A stretch of DNA of 64,000 bases from the NCBI RefSeq assembly GCF_901472535.1, contig NZ_LR590470.1, forward strand, positions 3,472,001-3,536,000, written 5' to 3'. Of this stretch, positions 27,288-37,430 are shown one piece after another; the first letter of the stretch is position 1; every line of letters begins with the position of its first letter. Under the pieces are notes generated by a model that made no database searches, was not told the origin of the DNA, and was given only the letters and a program-made list of their open reading frames with translations. The stretch comes from Sphingobacterium daejeonense. GTDB lineage: Bacteria; Bacteroidota; Bacteroidia; Sphingobacteriales; Sphingobacteriaceae. A program made the translations under genes and the position numbers.

Positions 27288-28520
27288 TTATACTAACATG
27301 GCTACGGCTCTTTTCACGCCTGCAACCAATGCATCTACTTCATCTTTTGTGTTATAAACTGCTAAACTTGCCCTTACAGTACCTGGGATATGGAATTGTT
27401 CCATAACTGGTTGCGCACAATGGTGTCCTGTACGTACTGCGATACCTAATTTGTCCAATAAAACCCCGATGTCATAAGGATGTGTTCCATCTACAACAAA
27501 AGAGATTACTGAGGATTTTTCTTTGGCAGTTCCAATGATTCTCAATCCGTCAATTTCCAGAAGCCTCTCGGTTGCATAGGCAAGCAGATCATCTTCATAT
27601 TTTTTGATATTGTCAATTCCTAACTCATTGATATAGTCTATGGCAGCATTCAATGCTATACCAGCCTCTATATTCGGTGTGCCTGCTTCAAATTTAAATG
27701 GAAGTTCGTTGTATGTAGTTTTCTCAAACGTCACATCTTTGATCATATCTCCACCACCTTGGTAAGGAGGCATCTTGTTCAACCACTCTTCTTTCCCATA
27801 AAGCACCCCAACTCCAGTTGGTCCATACATTTTGTGACCAGAGAACACCAAGAAATCAACATCTAATTCCTGCACATCGATTTTGATGTGTTGAACTGCC
27901 TGAGCAGCATCTAACAATACAGGAGTATTATTCTCATGTGCCAGCCTGATTATTTCTCTTACTGGGTTTATAGTTCCCAAAGCATTAGAAACATAATTCA
28001 CAGAAACAATCTTTGTTCTAGGGTTCAGATAGGATTTATACACATCCATATCCAACTCTCCGGCTTCTGACATTGGGATCACCTTAAGTGTAGCACCTTT
28101 GGCCTCACATAGCATCTGCCAAGGAACAATATTGGAGTGATGTTCCATTGCTGATATAATGACTTCATCACCTTCAGAAATAAATTTCTGACCATAGCAT
28201 GTTGCCACTAAGTTTATGCTTTCTGTTGTTCCTTTGGTGATAATGATTTCGTAATCATGTTTTGCGTTGATAAATTCCTGAACTTTCCTCCGGGTTACCT
28301 CAAAAGCATCGGTTGAGATCTGGCTTAAGTAATGAACACCGCGGTGCACATTACTGTTCATATCTGTATAATAGTTTAGGATGGCGTCGATTACAGCTTT
28401 AGGTTTCTGCGTTGTAGCACCATTATCTAAATAGACTAAAGGTTTCCCGTTTACCTCACGTTTCAATATGGGAAAATCCTCTCTAATCGTTTTTATATCT
28501 AGTGTATCCAATTCTAGCAT
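27288..28520 (-). CDS. sufS: Cysteine desulfurase SufS
   Basis: PLP enzyme mobilising sulfur from cysteine; group II desulfurase. 410 aa. PLP lysine Lys230 in FSGHKMYGPTGVG, active-site Cys368 in VRTGHHCAQP, and substrate-binding YLDNGATTQKP at the N-terminus. All catalytic residues present. First gene of sufS-sufE. Confidence 0.95.
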   Translation of the reverse strand: MLELDTLDIKTIREDFPILKREVNGKPLVYLDNGATTQKPKAVIDAILNYYTDMNSNVHRGVHYLSQISTDAFEVTRRKVQEFINAKHDYEIIITKGTTESINLVATCYGQKFISEGDEVIISAMEHHSNIVPWQMLCEAKGATLKVIPMSEAGELDMDVYKSYLNPRTKIVSVNYVSNALGTINPVREIIRLAHENNTPVLLDAAQAVQHIKIDVQELDVDFLVFSGHKMYGPTGVGVLYGKEEWLNKMPPYQGGGDMIKDVTFEKTTYNELPFKFEAGTPNIEAGIALNAAIDYINELGIDNIKKYEDDLLAYATERLLEIDGLRIIGTAKEKSSVISFVVDGTHPYDIGVLLDKLGIAVRTGHHCAQPVMEQFHIPGTVRASLAVYNTKDEVDALVAGVKRAVAMLV

Positions 28521-28654
28521 GTTTATTTAATTCCTACAAAGTTAATATATAATAAAACATAATTGGCATGATTCAAGTTATTTAAAAGTAATAATCACAA
28601 TTCTGTGGTTAAATAAAAAAATATTAAATTCATATTAATTACCTTTGTTAAACT

Positions 28655-29648
28655 ATGCAAGAACTACCTTTAAATATTCCGGAAGGATCAAGGAAAGAGG
28701 TCATGACCTATTTGGAGCCATTCATGTTGAATGAGATGGCGGACTATCTTAAGCCTGTAGAAGATATGTGGCAACCTGCTGACTTCTTACCGGATTCATC
28801 AAGGGATACTTTCTTTGAGGAAGTACGTGATTTACAAGAGAGTGCCAAAGAGCTGCCATACGACTTGGTTGCGGTGCTTATTGGCGACACGGTTACGGAG
28901 GAAGCTCTTCCTACCTATGAATCCTGGTTGACTATGGTAGATGATGTGAATAAGAATGAGCAAGGCGGTTGGATGAAATGGGTGCGCGCATGGACAGCAG
29001 AAGAAAACCGTCATGGCGATCTTTTGAACAAATATCTTTATTTATCGGGAAGAATTGACATGAGGCAATTCGAAATCTCAGTACAATATTTAATTAAAGA
29101 TGGTTTTGACATCGGTACAGGTGCTGATCCTTACCGCAACTTTATCTATACATCTTTTCAAGAATTGGCAACCAATGTATCACATAGACGTGTTGCGGCA
29201 TTATCAAAAAAGAGTGGCGACAAATTATTAGCTAAGATGTGTGGTGTAATTGCTTCAGATGAAGCGCGCCATGCCAAAGCATATATGTCTTTTATTTCAC
29301 ATGCCATGGTGGTCGATCCTAGCGAAGTGATGATTGCCTTTGAGGATATGATGAAGAAAAAAATCGTAATGCCGGCTCATTTCCTAAGAGAATCAGGCGA
29401 ACCTCAAGGTGATGCTTTTGCGCATTTTTCAGACGCGGCACAACGATTGGGTGTTTATACTTGCTGTAGATTATGTGGACATTCTAAAAGAACTTATAGC
29501 TGATTGGAAAATTGATCAAGTAACAGGTCTTAATGAAAACGGTGAAAAAGCTAGGGACTATTTAATGAGACTTCCAGATCGCTTGTTGCGCTTGGCAGAC
29601 CGCATGAAAATCCCAGAAAAACAATATAATTTCAAATGGATCTACTAA
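28655..29648 (+). CDS. Soluble acyl-ACP desaturase (frameshifted)
   Basis: Di-iron enzyme of the plant-type stearoyl-ACP desaturase family that inserts a double bond into acyl chains using O2 and reduced ferredoxin. The two iron motifs are intact: EENRH (residues 116-120) and DEARH (202-206). An extra T near 29461-29462 breaks the frame; without it the protein runs YTAVDYVDILKELIADW to a full length of about 330 aa. A promoter-like TACCTTTG lies at 28640. Its electron donors may be the Fpr and ferredoxin encoded 0.6-1.9 kb downstream. Confidence 0.9.
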
Positions 29649-29658
29649 TCCATGGAAA

Positions 29659-29699
29659 ACAAGACAAAGGCCATCTCAAGCAGATGGCCTTTGTCTTGT
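29659..29699 (+). terminator. Terminator of the desaturase gene
   Basis: Stem of 18 bp (core AAGACAAAGGCCATCT and complement) with loop CAAGC; no long T-run follows, but the stem is very stable. Confidence 0.8.
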
Positions 29700-29807
29700 A
29701 ACCCTTCTTCCCTCCTTCTTTCCTGGTCTATTTCTTGTAATTTTTAGCTCAGATTTCTTTTATTCATTAAACATTCGGTAATTTTACTTGTCATACTAAT
29801 AATTGTT

Positions 29808-30245
29808 ATGCTAAAAGAAAAATTCAATCAATATTCCTTGGTTTTGGACCGTACGGCCAGGAGGGTTAAACAATTTGCCCAATCATCATTTTCAAATCAT
29901 GGGATTGATTTGACAGTTGACCAATGGTCCGTTATCAAGACTTTGTATGAGCATGAGGATTTAACTCATAAGGATTTGGCAGATCTGTGTGGGAAAGATC
30001 AGCCTACTATGACCCGTATAATCGACCTATTGATTAAGAAGGGTTATGTAATGCGCGTTGAGCATCCAACAGATCGGAGGTGTTTGCATATTCAATTGAC
30101 AGATACAGGCAAAGATCAAGCAAAAACGTTGGCTCCTATGGTTAAGGAATTTAGGATGAAAGCTTGGGAGAATTTAACGGATGAGGATTTTGAACATTTC
30201 ACAAGAATTTTAAATACAATTTATAATAATCTAGAAACTAAATAG
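29808..30245 (+). CDS. MarR family transcriptional regulator
   Basis: 145 aa winged-helix regulator. DNA-binding region LTHKDLADLCGKDQPTMTRIIDLLIKKGYVMR (about 53-84) with the wing VEHPTDRRCLHIQLT, both hallmark MarR. The stop is 2 bp before the ferredoxin reductase start, so it is the first gene of marR-fpr-fdx. MarR proteins usually sense small aromatic or lipid-like ligands; a link to fatty-acid desaturation is inferred from the neighbours. Confidence 0.9.
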   Translation: MLKEKFNQYSLVLDRTARRVKQFAQSSFSNHGIDLTVDQWSVIKTLYEHEDLTHKDLADLCGKDQPTMTRIIDLLIKKGYVMRVEHPTDRRCLHIQLTDTGKDQAKTLAPMVKEFRMKAWENLTDEDFEHFTRILNTIYNNLETK

Positions 30246-30247
30246 AT

Positions 30248-31251
<1,004 letters not shown>

Positions 31252-31253
31252 AC

Positions 31254-31583
31254 ATGGATAATATTATTACAATCAATGTAGAAGATAGAGATGGGACGGT
31301 TCAAGAAGTGCTGGTCCCTACAGGTGTAAATTTGAGCTTGATGGAGATCCTGAAAGCTTCAGAATATGAAATATTGGCGACCTGCGGTGGTATGGCCTTA
31401 TGTGCTACATGTCATGTTGAAGTTCTCTCTGGCGCGGAAAATCTCCCAGAGCCAGAAGACCAAGAATTGGACATGTTGGATACCTTGCCAGATTCGGATG
31501 ATAATAGCCGCTTAGCATGCCAGCTAAGGTTGACCGATATGAATAACGGTTTGACCGTAAAAATCAAAGGTAGTTTACAATAG
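31254..31583 (+). CDS. 2Fe-2S ferredoxin (adrenodoxin type)
   Basis: 109-aa electron carrier. Four cluster cysteines in the adrenodoxin spacing: Cys44, Cys50, Cys53 (ATCGGMALCATCHVEV) and Cys89 (LACQLRL). Acidic surface stretch PEPEDQELDMLDTLPDSDDN between them is the usual reductase-docking face. Made directly after its reductase, so the two form a self-contained NADPH-ferredoxin electron relay. Confidence 0.93.
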   Translation: MDNIITINVEDRDGTVQEVLVPTGVNLSLMEILKASEYEILATCGGMALCATCHVEVLSGAENLPEPEDQELDMLDTLPDSDDNSRLACQLRLTDMNNGLTVKIKGSLQ

Positions 31584-31770
31584 CCTTATCAATAGTGTAC
31601 TAACTACACTTAGTATTGGTTATTTAAGTTACTGAATACAAAGAAGATAGCATGAGTTTAAACATTAATTTCGCTGTTTCCCTAAAATTAATGCAATTAT
31701 TTAATGGAATATGCGATAAAATGTCAGATATTTGTGACTTTATTTATAATTCTTATAACAAGGAAGTATT

Positions 31771-33090
31771 ATGTTGCTAAATCGTTCTGAAAGAAACTTT
31801 CCCCGAGTAATCATAATTGGAGCTGGGTTCGGAGGTGTGGAATTGGCCCGCCAATTGAAAAACAAAGAGGTTGAAGTTTTACTGATTGACCGTAACAACT
31901 ACCACACATTTCAACCCTTGATGTACCAAGTTGCAACAGGAACCCTAGCGTCAGATTCCATTTCGTTTCCATTGCGCAAGATGTTCAAAAACCAAAAGAA
32001 CTTTCGTTTCAGATTGGCTGAGGTATTGAGCATTGACACAAAGAACAAAATGGTTCATACATCAGTTGCTGACTACGACTATGATTATCTGGTTATCGCA
32101 ACGGGAGCTACTTCAAACTTCTTCGGGAACAAGCAAGTTGAAAAATATGCTTTACCAATGAAGAACATCATTGAAGCACTGAATATCCGCAGTTATCTAT
32201 TACAAAACCTTGAAGAAGCTGTACTTCGTAAAAATACTTCTGATAGGGAACGTTATTTAAACTTTGTTGTTGTTGGAGGTGGCCCAACAGGTGTCGAGCT
32301 ATCTGGAGCTATCGCTGAATATCAGCAACATATGTTGAAAAAGGACTATCCTGAACTATCGACTTACGAAATGAAAGTTTATTTGGTCGAGGGTACTGGC
32401 AAAATATTGGGAGCTCTTTCAGAGAAATCATCCCGTGATGCTGAAAGGTATTTACAAGAATTAGGAGTCAAGACCATCTTAAACACCGTTGTTACAGACT
32501 ATGATGGCAACACGGTTACCTTATCTTCTGGAGAAAAGATCCCTACAAAAACGGTGATCTGGGGAGCTGGAGTAATGGGTCAGATGCCTGAGGGTTTAAA
32601 TCCGGAGATTATCCAACGTGGAAACCGAATTTTGACCAACGAGCAATGCGTTGTCGATGGTGAAAAGGATGTATATGCAATCGGAGACGTGTCAGCAATG
32701 ATCACTGAAGAAAATCCGAGAGGGCTTCCTGGTGTTGCTCCAGTAGCACAGCAGCAAGGTAAATATGTCGCTAAACATATCTTGAATCAATTGAACAATC
32801 AGGAAACTGAAAACTTCAAGTATTTTGATAAAGGTTCAATGGCTACTGTAGGTAGAAACAGAGCAGTAGTAGATATGGGAAGCTTACACATGAAAGGATT
32901 CTTAGCATGGATGACTTGGATGTTCGTCCATTTAGTGTCCATCTTCGGCTTCAGAAACAGATTGGTGACATTTGTTAACTGGTCAATAAAATTCTTGACC
33001 AAAAACTCAGGTATCCGTTTGATTATCCATAAATATAACAGACCAGAATCTGAACCTGTCAAGGAAAAAGAAGAAGTAGAACAACAATAA
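31771..33090 (+). CDS. ndh: Type II NADH:quinone oxidoreductase
   Basis: Non-proton-pumping respiratory NADH dehydrogenase, peripheral on the inner membrane. 439 aa with two dinucleotide folds: FAD site IIIGAGFGGVELARQL near residue 13 and NADH site VVVGGGPTGVELSGAIAEY near 168. The quinone-side motif GVAPVAQQQGKYVA is present. C-terminal hydrophobic/amphipathic helix (FLAWMTWMFVHLVSIFGF) serves as membrane anchor. Monocistronic. Confidence 0.93.
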   Translation: MLLNRSERNFPRVIIIGAGFGGVELARQLKNKEVEVLLIDRNNYHTFQPLMYQVATGTLASDSISFPLRKMFKNQKNFRFRLAEVLSIDTKNKMVHTSVADYDYDYLVIATGATSNFFGNKQVEKYALPMKNIIEALNIRSYLLQNLEEAVLRKNTSDRERYLNFVVVGGGPTGVELSGAIAEYQQHMLKKDYPELSTYEMKVYLVEGTGKILGALSEKSSRDAERYLQELGVKTILNTVVTDYDGNTVTLSSGEKIPTKTVIWGAGVMGQMPEGLNPEIIQRGNRILTNEQCVVDGEKDVYAIGDVSAMITEENPRGLPGVAPVAQQQGKYVAKHILNQLNNQETENFKYFDKGSMATVGRNRAVVDMGSLHMKGFLAWMTWMFVHLVSIFGFRNRLVTFVNWSIKFLTKNSGIRLIIHKYNRPESEPVKEKEEVEQQ

Positions 33091-33110
33091 AAACAAACTA
33101 TATTTTTAGA

Positions 33111-33130
33111 AGCCCTATCGAAAGATAGGG
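33111..33130. terminator. GAAA-loop hairpin after ndh
   Basis: GCCCTATC-GAAA-GATAGGGC: a perfect 8-bp stem with a GNRA tetraloop, between ndh and a convergent gene. No T-run on either side, so its terminator strength is doubtful. Confidence 0.6.
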
Positions 33131-33167
33131 CACTAAAAAACTCCCACCACTCTTGGAGATTATTGAT

Positions 33168-33722
33168 CTATAATCGAAGGCTTAAACCTATATTGTAAAA
33201 ACTAAAATCTTCTGTTTGCTGTTCTTTCCGTCTGTAAAAGGAGGCTCCGATAGTAGGTGATATTTTTAATTTATTGCCTACAGGAAGCGAATAAACATAA
33301 AAAATCACATTAAATATCGAATTGAGATTACTTTTGTTAATGGTTTTATACCAACCCATAGACATAAAGTAATTATCTTTAGTAGGCATATATCCTTCTT
33401 CTTTTAATAAAGAAATCAAATGTAGAGGATATAAATAAACATCTGCACCCAAGCTAAGGTTGTTTCTGTTATCTAATCCCTTCAGATAGGTGTAATCCAA
33501 TGCTGGGCCAACGGAAACCAATTTATCTACCGTAAACATTCTATTTATCAAAATAGAATGACCATTAGAAACATATTCTTTGGTATTATTATCATCTGTA
33601 AAACTATATTTATAGGTGAGGCCAAACATTCCTTTTCTACTTTCTGACTCTTCTTGCGAATACCCTTTCAGAGAAAATAACAAAAGACATATTATTGAAA
33701 TAATAAAGATTATGGATTTCAT
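33168..33722 (-). CDS. Small outer-membrane beta-barrel-like protein
   Basis: 184 aa, signal peptide MKSIIFIISIICLLLFSLKGYS, then about eight amphipathic strands (GMFGLTYKYSF, NLSLGADVYLYPL, KLKISPTIGASFYRR) ending in FSFYNIGLSLRL, the usual closing-strand pattern with a terminal Leu. Resembles the many small OmpW/OmpA-like barrels of Bacteroidota; no family I can name. Isolated gene. Confidence 0.6.
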   Translation of the reverse strand: MKSIIFIISIICLLLFSLKGYSQEESESRKGMFGLTYKYSFTDDNNTKEYVSNGHSILINRMFTVDKLVSVGPALDYTYLKGLDNRNNLSLGADVYLYPLHLISLLKEEGYMPTKDNYFMSMGWYKTINKSNLNSIFNVIFYVYSLPVGNKLKISPTIGASFYRRKEQQTEDFSFYNIGLSLRL

Positions 33723-34036
33723 GATTTAAGTTTTTAACTAAGTTAATTTTACTGTATTTTCTTTAACAATTATTTAATTATGTTTATAGAATTTTATTTA
33801 AAATAAATGTAGTTAATTTTAGTTTTAGAGTAATTATTTTAAATATTTTATTTTTAAAGAAAAATTTCTTTATACTATTCATTTAAAGGCTTGAATCTTA
33901 GTTTTAAAAATTATCCATATGAGTTCAATTCATACACATAAGCTATTAATATTAATAGTGAAGCTTTAAATAAATGCAAATCCTTGTAGACATAATATAA
34001 TCAACTACAACCCCATCAATAATAATCTTATCAAAA
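33723..34036. other. AT-rich intergenic region, nothing recognised
   Basis: About 314 bp between divergent genes, mostly A/T with long T-runs. It must carry both promoters, but I could not place them with confidence. No ORF or RNA structure found. Confidence 0.5.
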
Positions 34037-34117
34037 TTGTTGCTGTTGAATTTTGATTGGGCACTTGGGAAACATTATATTTATTGTATAGACCATCCTT
34101 TACCTAAACCGGTTTCT

Positions 34118-35497
34118 ATGAAAACTATATTCAAATACCTATACAGTTTTTGCCTATTCATGGTAATATCTTCTACTAGTTTTACGCAGGCAAAGATGAA
34201 TAAAGGCAGCAACAATCCTCGACCAAATATTATCCTTATTGTTGGGGAGAGTCATCGGGCGGAGGCTCTTGGAGTTTCTGGCAATCCATTTATTAAAACG
34301 CCGAATTTGGATTGGCTGGCTAAAAATGGTTTGAATTTTTCCAATTCGCATGTCACTACGGCGATCTGTTCTGTGAGTCGGGCAAGTATACTTTCTGGTC
34401 AGCATCAATCAAGGCATGGTATCGATGATTTCAGCAAGGGTTTTAATGCAGAAACATTTGCTGAGACATTGCCTTTACAATTGAAAAAGCATGGATATAA
34501 ACTAGCTTGGGTAGGTCCCTATGGTGTTTCAAAACCACCTTCAACTGACGCATTTGATTATTGGGACCCTAGTTTTCCATGGATGGAAAATGGAATCCAT
34601 CATACAGATAATGTTGCTTTAAAGACAAATAATTGGTTAGAAAATTACAGAAGCGAGGATCCATTTTTTATTCAGATAAACTTTAATGCTGCGCATGAAA
34701 TTGACCCTAAGGGCGATGTTCCAGCACATTATTTACTTCAGGATAAAGTTAAGGGCATGTATGATGATGTTAATATTACCCCTCCTCCTTCTGCAGCACC
34801 AGAAGTATGGAATAGTTTTCCCGATTTCTTCAAAACTGATGAGAATATCGGAAGAAAACGTTGGCAAGGATTTTTCTCTGACAATGAGCTATTGGTTAAA
34901 AATACCAGGGATTATTATGCATCTGTATCTGGCGTTGATGAGGCAATCGGTAATATCATGGCAAAACTGAAAGATTTAGGAATTTCAGATAATACCATTA
35001 TTGTTTTTATCAGTGACCATGGTTTTTCATTAGGCGAACATGGTGTCATGGGGAAATGGTTTCCATTTAAGGAAAGCACCCATGTACCGTTGATTATTTA
35101 CAACCCATTAAACAAGGAAATCCAAGGCAAGAAAGATAAGAAATCATTTGCTTTGAATATTGATATTGCTCCTACCATATTAGGGATGCTTAATTTTGAG
35201 GCACCCTCTGGAATGCAAGGTGTTGATTTGGTAGATATGTACGAAGGAAAAATCAAAAAACGCAATCAATTTTTCTATGAGCATACTTTTATAGGATCTC
35301 CGGGATTACCTAAAACTCAAGCGTTGGTATCAAAAGATTATAAATACATCAATTTTATTGAGCATGGTTATGAAATGTTATATGATCTGAAAAAAGATCC
35401 CAATGAAATGGTAAATGTAGCATCGGACCCAAAATATAAGGACATTCTGGATCGGTTAAGATTGGTTTATCAAGAAGAAAAAGAAAAGTCAAAGTGA
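34118..35497 (+). CDS. Sulfatase (arylsulfatase superfamily, S1)
   Basis: Exported sulfate-ester hydrolase of 459 aa: signal MKTIFKYLYSFCLFMVISST, then the alkaline-phosphatase fold. The formylglycine site is Cys84 in ICSVSRASILSG (C-S-V-S-R: Val replaces the usual Pro) and the second metal site is FISDHGFSLGEHG. The N-terminal metal pair normally DD reads ES (IVGESHRAEALG). Start set at 34118 to give a signal peptide; the frame extends to 34037 without sense. Substrate probably a sulfated glycan; the anSME or FGE maturase is not in view. Confidence 0.87.
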   Translation: MKTIFKYLYSFCLFMVISSTSFTQAKMNKGSNNPRPNIILIVGESHRAEALGVSGNPFIKTPNLDWLAKNGLNFSNSHVTTAICSVSRASILSGQHQSRHGIDDFSKGFNAETFAETLPLQLKKHGYKLAWVGPYGVSKPPSTDAFDYWDPSFPWMENGIHHTDNVALKTNNWLENYRSEDPFFIQINFNAAHEIDPKGDVPAHYLLQDKVKGMYDDVNITPPPSAAPEVWNSFPDFFKTDENIGRKRWQGFFSDNELLVKNTRDYYASVSGVDEAIGNIMAKLKDLGISDNTIIVFISDHGFSLGEHGVMGKWFPFKESTHVPLIIYNPLNKEIQGKKDKKSFALNIDIAPTILGMLNFEAPSGMQGVDLVDMYEGKIKKRNQFFYEHTFIGSPGLPKTQALVSKDYKYINFIEHGYEMLYDLKKDPNEMVNVASDPKYKDILDRLRLVYQEEKEKSK

Positions 35498-35502
35498 TAT
35501 GG

Positions 35503-35528
35503 AGCCCTGTTTTCAACAGGGCTTTTTT
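35503..35528 (+). terminator. Terminator of the sulfatase gene
   Basis: AGCCCTGTT/AACAGGGCT, loop TTC, followed by TTTTT. Confidence 0.92.
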
Positions 35529-35665
35529 ATGGTATTCCGTTAAAATATGTTAATCCCATCTTTTGCTGACACGAAATTAATTTCCTTTGCGTTATAGTAT
35601 TAAAGAAAAGCAAAAGAGTAATAAGAGTATATAATTTCATAATTTAGGTTAATAATTGGTTTGGT

Positions 35666-35699
35666 AAAAATCCTGAGCTTCCCCAGCTCAGGATTTTTT
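35666..35699 (+). terminator. Orphan terminator before polX
   Basis: Stem ATCCTGAGCT/AGCTCAGGAT with 5-nt loop TCCCC, flanked by an A-run and a T-run. It lies between a sulfatase terminator and the polX start, with no gene in front. It may end a small RNA begun near 35590, or act as a leader terminator for polX. Confidence 0.8.
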
Positions 35700-35735
35700 C
35701 GTCTAAATTCGTAGATTTGGTTTCCCCAACAAATA

Positions 35736-37415
35736 ATGAAGGAAATTATGACTAACAAAGACATAGCGAAAGTTTTTAAATTGTGTTCCCAATTAATGGA
35801 ATTGTATAATGAGAATCCATTTAGGACTAAAGCTATGGCCTCGGCCTCTTTTAGGATTGACAAATTGCCGTTTGCTGCCAGTCAATCAGATTTGGAAACA
35901 TTGAGCGAACAGCCGAATATAGGAAAGAGCACTGCTGAAAAAATCATGCAGGTTGTGACCACCGGCACCTTCCCTGATCTCGACAAACTAATTGCAAAAA
36001 CTCCTGAAGGAATTTTAGAGATGATGAAGATCAAAGGTCTCGGCCCAAAAAAGATCCAGATTATCTGGCGTGATCTAGAAATAGAATCCGTAGGTGAACT
36101 ATATTACGCTTGCAATGAGAACCGTTTAATCGAAGCTAAAGGATTTGGCCTTAAGACACAAGAGGACATCAAGAAAGCGATTGAGTTCTCCATTGCAAAT
36201 CAAGGTTGGTTTTTATATGCTAGAGTTATGCCTTCGGCAATGGAAGTCATTCAGGGCCTTGAAAAGTCCCTTCCCTTAGCCCCTATTAGTTTTACTGGAG
36301 ATTATAGAAGGAAAGTTGAGGTACTGCAACAGGTTGAGATTATTGTTGCTGCGGAAGCATCAACCGTACATGAAGCCATAAAAGCATTGGATTTTGAATT
36401 TGACATTAATAAAGAAAATCATAAAATTAAATTCAATGATCAAAATGGTTTTCCTTTTGAAATAATCATTAGTTCTACTGCAGATTTTGCAAAAGATCTA
36501 TTATTAACTACAGGCTCTCAGGAGCATATCAGCGATCTGAAAACTATTGGTGAGATCAAAGCCTTAGATGCTGAGGAGGAAATATATAAATCTTTGGGAC
36601 TTGAATATATTGAACCTGAACTTCGAGAAGGAGGAAAAGAAATCGAATTGGCGAAACAAAATAAACTTCCTCATTTGATTAGTTACGCAGATCTAAAGGG
36701 ATCATTGCATAACCACTCTACTTATAGTGATGGAGTACATTCTCTTAAAGATATGGCAACATATTGCAAAGAAGAACTGGGATTGGAGTATTTAGGTATT
36801 TGTGACCACTCCAAAACTGCAGTATATGCAAACGGTCTCCAAATAGATAGATTGGAGGAACAATGGGCAGAAATTGATGTTCTAAACGAAAAATTGGCTC
36901 CATTCAAAATTTTCAAAGGTATAGAATCCGATATTCTATCTGATGGATCTTTAGATTATGCTGATGAAATCCTTTCAAAATTCGATTTTGTGGTTGCTTC
37001 TATCCACAGCAATCTAAAAATGGACCAGGAAAAAGCTACCAATCGAATTATAAAAGCGGTAGAAAATCCTTATACCACTATTTTAGGTCATCCGACGGGT
37101 CGTCTATTATTGTCAAGATCTGGGTATCCTTTGGATTTCAAGAAAGTTATTGACGCCTGCGCAGCAAATAAGGTGGTTATTGAGATCAATGCCAATCCAT
37201 TGCGTTTGGACCTAGACTGGAGATGGCATCAATATGCTTTGGAAAAAGGAGTATTGTTATCTATCAACCCTGATGCGCATAGAAAAGAAGGATTTTTGGA
37301 CATGGAGTATGGCGTATATGTTGCTAGGAAGGGCGGTTTAAGTAAAAATGAATGTTTGAATGCATTCAGCTTAGATCAAATCGAAGAATATTTTAAAACT
37401 AAAAAAGTAAAATAA
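35736..37415 (+). CDS. polX: PolX family DNA polymerase/PHP exonuclease with degenerate polymerase site
   Basis: 559-aa family X protein: an N-terminal helix-hairpin-helix region (PNIGKSTAEKIM, residues 60-71; IKGLGPKKIQII, 99-110), a nucleotidyltransferase palm, and a C-terminal PHP phosphoesterase. PHP metal residues are complete (HNHSTYSDG 325-333, CDHS 356-359, ESD 397-399, SIHSN 422-426, GHPTG 451-455, NPDAH 511-515). The palm motif reads GDYRRKVEVLQQVEIIV (188-204), without the usual catalytic Asp-x-Asp, and the third Asp position is Glu242. Exonuclease or AP-endonuclease activity is expected; polymerase activity is doubtful. Confidence 0.88.
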   Translation: MKEIMTNKDIAKVFKLCSQLMELYNENPFRTKAMASASFRIDKLPFAASQSDLETLSEQPNIGKSTAEKIMQVVTTGTFPDLDKLIAKTPEGILEMMKIKGLGPKKIQIIWRDLEIESVGELYYACNENRLIEAKGFGLKTQEDIKKAIEFSIANQGWFLYARVMPSAMEVIQGLEKSLPLAPISFTGDYRRKVEVLQQVEIIVAAEASTVHEAIKALDFEFDINKENHKIKFNDQNGFPFEIIISSTADFAKDLLLTTGSQEHISDLKTIGEIKALDAEEEIYKSLGLEYIEPELREGGKEIELAKQNKLPHLISYADLKGSLHNHSTYSDGVHSLKDMATYCKEELGLEYLGICDHSKTAVYANGLQIDRLEEQWAEIDVLNEKLAPFKIFKGIESDILSDGSLDYADEILSKFDFVVASIHSNLKMDQEKATNRIIKAVENPYTTILGHPTGRLLLSRSGYPLDFKKVIDACAANKVVIEINANPLRLDLDWRWHQYALEKGVLLSINPDAHRKEGFLDMEYGVYVARKGGLSKNECLNAFSLDQIEEYFKTKKVK

Positions 37416-37430
37416 AGATACTGACCAACC

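Noticed and set aside
34037..34117. Longer start of the sulfatase
   Set aside because: The signal peptide begins at 34118; upstream residues do not fit an exported protein.
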